Origin: Archaeoglobus_B sp964471215 | GTDB taxonomy: Archaea; Halobacteriota; Archaeoglobi; Archaeoglobales; Archaeoglobaceae | Direction of reading: 5' to 3' | Length of the DNA: 20,125 bases | NCBI GenBank assembly: GCA_964471215.1 | Contig: CAYYFC010000028.1 | Span: 1 to 20,125, forward strand | Shown here: positions 7,469 through 12,575 of the stretch, piece by piece | Layout of the letters: every line of letters begins with the position of its first letter | Numbering within the stretch: position 1 is the stretch's first letter | The notes under the pieces: generated by a model | Told to the model about the DNA's origin: nothing | The model's input: the letters and a program-made list of their open reading frames with translations, nothing else | The model's database searches: none | Made by a program: the position numbers and the translations under genes

Positions 7469-7887
7469 TCGATCTTTATAAACCTCTTCTTAACACTCTC
7501 AGCCTTTGGAATTGTTATCTCGAGAATTCCGTTATTATAGCTTGCCTTTATCTTTTCAAAGTCGACTTCCGTCGGAATAGATATCTTCCTGTAAACCCTT
7601 CCTATCCTCCTCTCCCTTCTCAGGTAATTTACCTCTTTCTCCTCTTTTTCCTCTTTTCTCTCAGCCCTTATAACGAGATCTCCGTCCTCTATCCAAATCT
7701 CTATATCCTCCTTATTGAACCCAGGTAGATCCGCTATAACCCTTATGCGCTCTCCCTCATCGACGACGTCAACCGGAAACGTCTCAACCCTACTTATAAC
7801 TCTAGGTCCTATCCTTTCAAACTCTTCGAATAACCTGTTTAATCTCTCCTGCATCCTTCTGAGTTCTTCGAACGGATCAAAAATCAT
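7465..7887 (-). CDS. hsp20: Small heat shock protein, Hsp20/alpha-crystallin family
   Basis: The 140-residue ATP-independent chaperone holds unfolding proteins in a refoldable state. An N-terminal amphipathic arm (DPFEELRRMQERLNRLFEEF, 4-23) precedes the alpha-crystallin domain, which has PVDVVDEGERIRVIADLPG and the signature ASYNNGILEITIPK. The C-terminal tail RFIKIE supplies the I-x-I anchor for oligomer assembly. The length is typical of archaeal Hsp20. It begins at ATG 7887, preceded by a G-run (GGGGGG, minus strand) that could bind the ribosome, unlike the leaderless genes elsewhere in the window. A TATA box and a CTAAC-N5-GTTAG palindrome lie upstream. It is first in an operon with the YdjM-like gene. 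Confidence 0.96.
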   Translation of the reverse strand: MIFDPFEELRRMQERLNRLFEEFERIGPRVISRVETFPVDVVDEGERIRVIADLPGFNKEDIEIWIEDGDLVIRAERKEEKEEKEVNYLRRERRIGRVYRKISIPTEVDFEKIKASYNNGILEITIPKAESVKKRFIKIE

Positions 7888-7917
7888 ACATCTACCCCCC
7901 TTTTTTAACCTATTTTT

Positions 7918-7934
7918 CCTAACCTTAAGTTAGG
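7918..7934 (-). promoter_or_regulatory. Heat-shock regulator (HSR1-type) operator upstream of hsp20
   Basis: CCTAACCTTAAGTTAGG: two perfect 6-bp arms (CCTAAC/GTTAGG) separated by 5 nt. It matches exactly the CTAAC-N5-GTTAG site reported for the Archaeoglobus fulgidus heat-shock repressor HSR1. It lies just downstream of the hsp20 TATA box, over the predicted transcription start, so a bound repressor would block initiation. The regulator gene is not in the window. Confidence 0.85.
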
Positions 7935-7942
7935 TAAAATAT

Positions 7943-7950
7943 TATATAAA
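7943..7950 (-). promoter_or_regulatory. TATA box of the hsp20 operon
   Basis: TTTATATA on the minus strand. A start about 25 nt downstream (near 7921) falls inside the HSR1-type palindrome and leaves a leader of roughly 35 nt carrying the G-rich ribosome site. Confidence 0.7.
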
Positions 7951-8018
7951 TTTTTTGCTCAATTATGTTTATATAAAAACCTATTTTTTAATCTATCTGC
8001 AAAATCTTTAAAAGAAGT

Positions 8019-8270
8019 TTAGACAAGATATAACTGAGCCGGGGTTGCCGAGTGGTAAGGCGGCGGCCTGCTAAGCCGCTCCCCTCTGGGGTCGTGGGTT
8101 CGAATCCCACCCCCGGCGTTTGCTAGTCCATGCTCCGCAAGGATGACGTATTCTTTTAACTTCATTTCCACAAATTCTGATAGATTCGGGATCAACTCTT
8201 TAGCTCTGGCAAGAACATTTTTATCTATGTAGAGGGTTAATTTTGTCTTGTTGAGCTTAGCTCGAGGCAT
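8019..8270 (-). CDS. Ribbon-helix-helix ORF reading antisense through tRNA-Ser; possible Int(N)-type integration scar
   Basis: The first 48 or so residues form a plausible ribbon-helix-helix domain: KTKLTLYIDKNVLARAKEL supplies the strand and first helix, and NLSEFVEMKLKEYV the second. From residue 53 the frame enters the 3' end of tRNA-Ser in antisense (GGGIRTHDPRGERLSRPPPY) and ends 19 nt beyond the tRNA's 5' end. Peptides of the GGIRTHDPR type are a well-known by-product of translating tRNA complements. They are also what SSV-type integrase N-terminal fragments carry, because the attachment site lies inside both integrase and tRNA genes. Two readings remain: a small RHH regulator with an artefactual tail, or the N-terminal fragment left by an integrated element to the right. 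Two palindromes lie directly upstream. Confidence 0.5.
   Translation of the reverse strand: MPRAKLNKTKLTLYIDKNVLARAKELIPNLSEFVEMKLKEYVILAEHGLANAGGGIRTHDPRGERLSRPPPYHSATPAQLYLV
8038..8118 (+). tRNA. tRNA-Ser (anticodon GCT)
   Basis: A complete class II cloverleaf is visible. The acceptor GCCGGGG pairs with CCCCGGC, the anticodon arm is GCGGC-CTGCTAA-GCCGC, the long variable arm contains CCCC/GGGG, and the T arm is GTGGG-TTCGAAT-CCCAC. The discriminator is G8118 and CCA is not encoded. It decodes AGC/AGU. A CTTTAAAAG box at 8006-8014 is well placed as its promoter. An antisense ORF runs through the whole gene, suggesting use as an integration site. Confidence 0.97.
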
Positions 8271-8275
8271 GTTAA

Positions 8276-8289
8276 TTCTTGATCAAGAA
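8276..8289. promoter_or_regulatory. Perfect 14-bp palindrome before the RHH ORF
   Basis: TTCTTGATCAAGAA is a perfect dyad that ends 5 nt upstream of the RHH ORF's ATG (minus strand). RHH proteins commonly repress their own promoters from such sites, so this is a reasonable autoregulatory operator candidate, by inference. Confidence 0.45.
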
Positions 8290-8295
8290 CCATTA

Positions 8296-8316
8296 TGTCC
8301 CGACATAAACGGGACA
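8296..8316. promoter_or_regulatory. TGTCCC-N9-GGGACA inverted repeat
   Basis: Two perfect 6-bp arms separated by 9 nt, G/C-rich inside an A/T-rich stretch and centred about 36 nt upstream of the RHH start. It could be a second operator or part of an old attachment region. Confidence 0.35.
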
Positions 8317-8477
8317 AGGGGTTTTCTTTTACAATTATCGAAACATATGATATTTTCATTTCCGTTACCTTTCTAAACGATTAATATAATTTCCACCTAA
8401 TTAAACCCATTCAGCTTATCTTAATTGCTATTTAATATAATGACTTACACAATCCTACTGAACAACAACTCTTATAA

Positions 8478-8701
8478 CCTAACAATTCTAAGGAAAAATA
8501 TGCTGCAACATTAACCGATCTTCTGAAAGAATTGAAAGAGATTAAGAAGAGGATTGATCTTCTTAATGCCAAGATAGACAACTTTTTAGGCTTTGAAGGA
8601 GCTCAGAAAGATGCCTCACGGAATGCAATCCCAAGGAAATCTCAGATCTCACAGGATTGTCCCTGATAAAGGTTTTGGAAGTGCTGAAAGAACTTGTATG
8701 A
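8478..8701 (+). pseudogene. Frameshifted remnant: coiled-coil plus helix-turn-helix fragment
   Basis: One frame (8478-8666) reads TDLLKELKEIKKRIDLLNAK, a strongly helical, coiled-coil-like stretch, and has no ATG or GTG in front. Another frame (+2 relative to it) then reads NPKEISDLTGLSLIKVLEVL and stops with TGA at 8699-8701. This looks like the recognition part of a winged-helix regulator. Together they resemble one archaeal DNA-binding protein broken by at least one indel and truncated at both ends. Family assignment is not possible from this much. Confidence 0.35.
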
Positions 8702-8723
8702 GTGCAAAGTCCTTTACTTCAAA

Positions 8724-8732
8724 TTTTTTTAA
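8724..8732 (+). promoter_or_regulatory. TATA-like box of the SPL-like radical SAM gene
   Basis: TTTTTTTAA is centred about 25 nt before ATG 8753. It supports that internal ATG as a leaderless start rather than the GTG/ATG further upstream. Confidence 0.5.
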
Positions 8733-8752
8733 CCGGAATCTCAACATATGGT

Positions 8753-9814
8753 ATGGAACTTGCGATAAATCCCAGCAGAATCATAAGCACCCTATGCTAC
8801 TCTGTTCTGAAGGTAGATCCCTATACGAACTGTTCGTATTCATGCAAGTACTGCTATGCCAGATGGTACAGGGGAGGCGAGCTAAGGCCAAGATTAAAGG
8901 CCCTAGGAATGTTCTTAAAGGTTGCTAAGAAGCTCGAGTTAAGGCTTGCGTTCAGAATTGCAACCCTTGTAGAACCACTTCAGGATATAGAGGAGAGAAG
9001 CAGGATAACTCTCAAGATCTTAAGGATAGCACTGGATCATCAGATCCCGATAATACTCTCAACGAAATCTGACAGGATATCCAGGAATCCGTGGAGGGAA
9101 GTCATAAACTCCATGGCAAGAGAAACTCTGATAGTTGTTCAGATGTCTTTAAGCTCGTTAAGGAATAGAGATCTCGAACCAAAAGCACCAGATCCGCTGA
9201 AGAGGCTTGAAGCACTTAACAGCATCGATGCTCCAAAGGTTTTGAGACTTCAACCACTAATTCCAAATTATTCGTTCTCCGATGCTGAGGAGTTTGTGGA
9301 ATTCGTGAGGGATTACGTTGATCAGATAACGGTGGAGCAGTTGAGAATTGAAAGGAGTGAAATCGATTTTTACAAAAAATTCTGGGACAGATGGAGTTAC
9401 TACTCCTTCGAAGGTGATCTTTTAAGGGTTGATGCGCCCGAGATATTGTACGAGTTAAAGAAGGCATGCAAAAAGTACGGAGTGGGATTCGGACTCTGCA
9501 AGGAGGGTTACTTCAACCTTGAGAACGTGAACTGCTGCGGCATGCATCATCTGGATGTCAAGATAAGACCTACTATTAGGGAGCTATACAGGGAACTCTT
9601 GAATAAGGGAAGGATAAGGCTGGATGATATTGATAGGGTATTCGAACGTTACCTATTCGGCGAAAAGCTGGAAGATCTTCCAAGGGTAATAAGGAAGGCC
9701 CTGAAATTCCACGAAAAAGTACTGTTAAAATCCATAAGGGACAATAACGTATTAACACATCTCACACCCCTTATGAAAATAGAGGATTCACACATAGTAC
9801 TGCGTGAAGTTTAA
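8753..9814 (+). CDS. SPL-like radical SAM protein
   Basis: The 353-residue radical SAM enzyme has a standard cluster motif CSYSCKYC (Cys27, Cys31, Cys34), followed by YARWYRGG. The surrounding DPYTNCSYSCKYCYAR, the TLVEPLQDIEERSR region and the C-terminal pair NCCGMHH match the family annotated as spore photoproduct lyase-like. In archaea these are not known to repair spore photoproduct, and the reaction is unknown. The frame extends 17 codons further upstream into decayed sequence. ATG 8753 is preferred because a TATA-like box sits about 25 nt before it and because homologs start just ahead of the cysteine motif. It stands alone on the plus strand and converges on the HemK-type gene with 3 bp between stops. 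Confidence 0.87.
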   Translation: MELAINPSRIISTLCYSVLKVDPYTNCSYSCKYCYARWYRGGELRPRLKALGMFLKVAKKLELRLAFRIATLVEPLQDIEERSRITLKILRIALDHQIPIILSTKSDRISRNPWREVINSMARETLIVVQMSLSSLRNRDLEPKAPDPLKRLEALNSIDAPKVLRLQPLIPNYSFSDAEEFVEFVRDYVDQITVEQLRIERSEIDFYKKFWDRWSYYSFEGDLLRVDAPEILYELKKACKKYGVGFGLCKEGYFNLENVNCCGMHHLDVKIRPTIRELYRELLNKGRIRLDDIDRVFERYLFGEKLEDLPRVIRKALKFHEKVLLKSIRDNNVLTHLTPLMKIEDSHIVLREV

Positions 9815-9817
9815 CTT

Positions 9818-10351
9818 TTATCCTGGAACAAGTCTGACAGCATATATCTCCTCAAAAAATAGATTTCTCTTCTTCAGGATCTCATACCTGTATCCTCTTT
9901 TTCTTATTTCTTCAAATACATGAGGCACGTTAAATGATGAAATTATAAGGATAATTCTTCCGTTTTCCGCGAGAACATCTCTTACTTCATCCAAAAACCT
10001 TTTTATAACTTCTATTCCATGCTTTCCACCATCTATGGCAATATCCAGCCAATCCTTCTGCTTTTCTTCCTTTCCCAGCTCAAGATACGGTGGATTAAAA
10101 AGTATAAGACTGAACTTCTTCTTTATACCCCTCGTCAAATCCGTCCTTATTACGTTTATACCCCTTCTCCTTGATTCCCTGACGGCAAACGGGTTTATGT
10201 CTGTTGCAACGAGAAATCTGCATCTTTCCTTAATCCTTTCCGAGACGTACCCGCTTCCAACACCTACCTCCAGAACTTCATCTTCCTCATTCACCTCTTC
10301 AATTGCTACCTCGAGCAGAAGCTCCGAATCCTCGGAGGGCGGATATATCAT
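9818..10351 (-). CDS. HemK-type protein (glutamine-N5) methyltransferase, release-factor-specific
   Basis: The 177-residue SAM-dependent methyltransferase is of the short archaeal/eukaryal HemK2 (Mtq2) type, which methylates the Gln of the GGQ motif in aRF1, usually together with a Trm112 partner. VLEVGVGSGYVSERI (27-41) is the SAM-binding motif and ATDINPFAV the acidic-loop strand. NPPY (86-89) is the catalytic signature for planar amide nitrogen. YPPSEDSELLLEV at the N-terminus is typical of this subfamily. The frame allows a start at 10384, but ATG 10351 overlaps the ksgA stop as ATGA and places YPPSEDS right at the start, as in homologs. It is third in the DUF5611-ksgA-hemK operon. Confidence 0.92.
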   Translation of the reverse strand: MIYPPSEDSELLLEVAIEEVNEEDEVLEVGVGSGYVSERIKERCRFLVATDINPFAVRESRRRGINVIRTDLTRGIKKKFSLILFNPPYLELGKEEKQKDWLDIAIDGGKHGIEVIKRFLDEVRDVLAENGRIILIISSFNVPHVFEEIRKRGYRYEILKKRNLFFEEIYAVRLVPG

Positions 10352-11103
10352 GTGATCGAATTGACTATTTCTGCATAAGTACATGCATCTACATCTTCCG
10401 CCCTCTTTTCCTTTATCTCGTCAGGTACTTTTATACTTATCCCTTTTTTCTCTGCCCATTCCTTTAAAACCTTTCCCAGCATCTTTCTCCTATTTGAAAA
10501 AACAAACCTTATCATGTCCTCAAAGAGTTCCTTGTCCCTAACTTCTATCTCCGGTTCGGGAACTATTCTGACTATGGCTGACTCGACCCTGGGTCTAGGC
10601 ACAAAAGCCTCGGGTGGTATGATATCGAGTATTTCAGCCCTGCAGTAAGCTCTGGCGACAACGCTTAACCTCCCGTATTTCTTGCTTCCAGGTTTTGCTA
10701 TGAGTCTCTCGGCGAATTCCTTCTGATACGTTATAACAGCCAGCTTGAAGTTGTGCTTGAAAAGCTTGAAGGTTAGTGGTGAGGAAATCTTATAGGGTAT
10801 GTTTGCTATGAACTTATCGAATTTAGGAAATTCAACCTTTAAAGCGTCTCCGTGAATTAACTCGAATCTGTTATCTTCTATCTCTTTTCTGAATTTCCTC
10901 TGAAGATATCTGACGAATCTTTGATCTATTTCTATCCCGTATACCTTCTTAACGTTCTTTAAGAGAAGTCTCGTAAGCTTTCCGGTTCCACATCCGACCT
11001 CCAGAACTACGTCATCGTAACTCAGATCGGCATACCTTATTATCTTCTTCAAAAATCTAACGTCCTTTAAGACGTACTGACCCTTCGATCTCAGGAGCCT
11101 CAT
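10348..11103 (-). CDS. ksgA: 16S rRNA dimethyladenosine transferase KsgA/Dim1
   Basis: The 251-residue enzyme dimethylates two adjacent adenosines in the 3'-terminal helix of 16S rRNA during late small-subunit assembly. The SAM-binding motifs are EVGCGTGKLT (35-44), GIEID (56-60) and GDAL (85-88). NIPY (101-104) is the catalytic motif IV of N6-adenine dimethylases. YQKEFAERL and FVPRPRVESAIVRI are family-specific. The opening SKGQYVLKD corresponds to the usual GQHFL. It overlaps both the DUF5611 gene before it and the HemK-type gene after it by 4 nt. Confidence 0.97.
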   Translation of the reverse strand: MRLLRSKGQYVLKDVRFLKKIIRYADLSYDDVVLEVGCGTGKLTRLLLKNVKKVYGIEIDQRFVRYLQRKFRKEIEDNRFELIHGDALKVEFPKFDKFIANIPYKISSPLTFKLFKHNFKLAVITYQKEFAERLIAKPGSKKYGRLSVVARAYCRAEILDIIPPEAFVPRPRVESAIVRIVPEPEIEVRDKELFEDMIRFVFSNRRKMLGKVLKEWAEKKGISIKVPDEIKEKRAEDVDACTYAEIVNSIT

Positions 11104-11408
11104 AACTCCTCAACTTCTTTCTTCATCATCTTTGCCCTTTCTTTCGCACTGTAACCTGTAAGTTCCTCTATAAACATGTTATACGTTTTTATCGTCTTAA
11201 CTGCTATTTCATCGGGGACATTTGGATTTGTTTTCGATTCTGCGTAGAGTTTTTTATCTCTTATCGACAACCTTAACTCCTTGATGGCACCGAACCTTAC
11301 AAGGTATGTGTCCCCCTCCTTTTCAAAACTCCCGAAGTACTTCTTTATGAGCCTCTCAAGTCTCTCGGTACTCGGCTCAAATCCCCTCTTAAATTTGTAC
11401 TCCCTCAT
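11100..11408 (-). CDS. DUF5611 family protein
   Basis: The 102-residue protein of unknown function begins MREYKFKRGFEPSTERLERL and ends in a basic and acidic helical tail (SAKERAKMMKKEVEEL). I recognise it as the small DUF5611 protein of euryarchaea. Its frame is open well upstream (antisense to the PAC2 gene), but ATG 11408 is preferred. It starts just outside the divergent promoter region and gives the normal family length. It leads the operon with ksgA and overlaps it by 4 nt, so a role connected with ribosome biogenesis is possible but not shown. No signal peptide, membrane segment or cysteine motif is present. Confidence 0.8.
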   Translation of the reverse strand: MREYKFKRGFEPSTERLERLIKKYFGSFEKEGDTYLVRFGAIKELRLSIRDKKLYAESKTNPNVPDEIAVKTIKTYNMFIEELTGYSAKERAKMMKKEVEEL

Positions 11409-11447
11409 AAGCAGAAGTGATAAATATTGTTTTAGAAGATTTTCTAT
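11409..11447. promoter_or_regulatory. Compact divergent promoter for DUF5611-ksgA-hemK and PAC2 operons
   Basis: Only 39 nt separate the divergent starts. On the plus strand GATAAATATT (11419-11428) is about 24 nt before the PAC2 ATG. On the minus strand TTCTAAAAC (around 11430-11438) is about 25 nt before the DUF5611 ATG. The two promoters must overlap, so their use may be mutually exclusive. Confidence 0.55.
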
Positions 11448-12179
11448 ATGAATGAATTTGAAACGAGAATAGTTGTGGATAAAGTGGATATAAGGAGTCC
11501 GATAATATTTACGAGTTTTCCCGGCATAGGTTTGGTAGGAACGATAGCTACTGCGCATTTCATATCGGAGCTCGACCTTGAGAACATAGGCATAATAGAA
11601 TCGAGGAGTCTGCCCCCTATAGCATCGCTCATAGACGGAATAATACAGCCACCTGTGAGGATATATCAGTCGAGAGAATACGAATTCATACTCATACATT
11701 CAGACGTCCCAATACTCCCCTACGCATCCTACGAGATAAGTCAGATAATAGTCGACTGGGCAATAAGCATCGAAGCAAAAAGGATATTTTCCCTTGCAGG
11801 AGTGGCGACGTTCGAGGATAAGAAGAGGGTTTTCGGTGCGGCAACGACAAAGGAGTTGCTAGATGAAATAAGGAAATACGTTGAGATATTCAAAAGCGGA
11901 ACGATATCCGGGATTGCGGGATGCATACTGAACGAATGCGTTGCCAGAAAGTTCCCCGGGCTTGCCCTTCTCGGTGAAACCCTGGGATTCAATCCAGATC
12001 CGAGAGCGGCAGCCGAGGTCATAAACGTACTGAATAAGATGTTCAACTGGGAGATAAGCATCGATAAGCTGATTAAAGAGGCCGAGATAATAGAGGCACA
12101 GATGCAGAAGCTGGCCGAGCAGGCTAAATTGCATGAGGAAAAAATTGTAAAAAGAGAGGAGTTACCGATGTATGGGTGA
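11448..12179 (+). CDS. PAC2-family proteasome assembly chaperone-like protein with C-terminal HbYX motif
   Basis: The 243-residue PAC2-domain protein has SFPGIGLVGTIATAHFI near the N-terminus and GVATFEDKKRVFGAATT centrally; GLALLGETLGFNPDPRAA lies in the C-terminal half. All are typical of archaeal proteasome-assembly-chaperone homologs (PbaA/PbaB group). The C-terminal helix is rich in Glu, Lys and Ala and the chain ends in Met-Tyr-Gly. This fits the HbYX motif (hydrophobic-Tyr-any) by which PbaB and regulatory ATPases dock into pockets of the 20S alpha ring. Binding to the 20S proteasome is therefore a good inference. It starts leaderless after a TATA-like box, and the DUF473 gene follows within a few bases. 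Confidence 0.9.
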   Translation: MNEFETRIVVDKVDIRSPIIFTSFPGIGLVGTIATAHFISELDLENIGIIESRSLPPIASLIDGIIQPPVRIYQSREYEFILIHSDVPILPYASYEISQIIVDWAISIEAKRIFSLAGVATFEDKKRVFGAATTKELLDEIRKYVEIFKSGTISGIAGCILNECVARKFPGLALLGETLGFNPDPRAAAEVINVLNKMFNWEISIDKLIKEAEIIEAQMQKLAEQAKLHEEKIVKREELPMYG

Positions 12180-12184
12180 TGCCT

Positions 12185-12574
12185 ATGAGATGTCTAGTGC
12201 TGACCGGTATATCTAAGAGGATAATAGACAATCTTATAAAGAGGTTCATAAGGACTGTAGAGCTTAGAAGCGCCCACAATGTGGCAACTGCATTGAAGGC
12301 AGAGCAGGGTGATAGCATATTCCTAACTTCCGCTAAGACTTTCGACATAGACAGAGGAACGTCAGGTGTTATAGCTAGGGTTGTAGGCAAGGAGGTCATA
12401 TCACATTCAATAGTGTTCGCGACCGAAAGCATGATACAGGAAAGCGAGATGACTGTAGTGAGATTAAAGCTGGACGTAAGGGGTGTTGGAAGGATAATCA
12501 GGGTTTACAATGCCGGAATACTCGACATGACAGAGGCGGATATAGTAGAGGTAAGCTACTTCGATGCAAGGTAA
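12185..12574 (+). CDS. DUF473 domain protein
   Basis: The 129-residue archaeal protein of unknown function reads MRCLVLTGISKRIIDNLIKR at its start and VRGVGRIIRVYNAGILDMTE near the end. I recognise it as DUF473. Starts at GTG 12176 and ATG 12179 are also open. ATG 12185 is preferred because GGTGA lies 5 nt ahead as a ribosome site and the conserved RCLVLTGIS then begins the protein. It sits between the PAC2 gene (6 nt or less) and the UPF0182 gene (1 nt), clearly in one operon. No membrane segment or catalytic motif is recognised. Confidence 0.85.
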   Translation: MRCLVLTGISKRIIDNLIKRFIRTVELRSAHNVATALKAEQGDSIFLTSAKTFDIDRGTSGVIARVVGKEVISHSIVFATESMIQESEMTVVRLKLDVRGVGRIIRVYNAGILDMTEADIVEVSYFDAR

Positions 12575-12575
12575 A

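Larger units (their letters stand above)
8317..8752. other. Decayed A/T-rich intergenic region between tRNA-Ser scar and radical SAM gene
   Basis: No intact gene is seen. The left part (8317-8477) is A/T-rich and featureless to me. The right part contains the frame-broken helical/HTH remnant listed separately and the promoter of the following gene. Composition and the neighbouring RHH/tRNA ORF fit the remains of an integrated element. Confidence 0.4.

Noticed and set aside
11409..11699. Extended N-terminus of the DUF5611 frame
   Set aside because: Antisense to the PAC2 gene, Tyr/Arg-rich shadow composition, and it would remove the divergent promoter.
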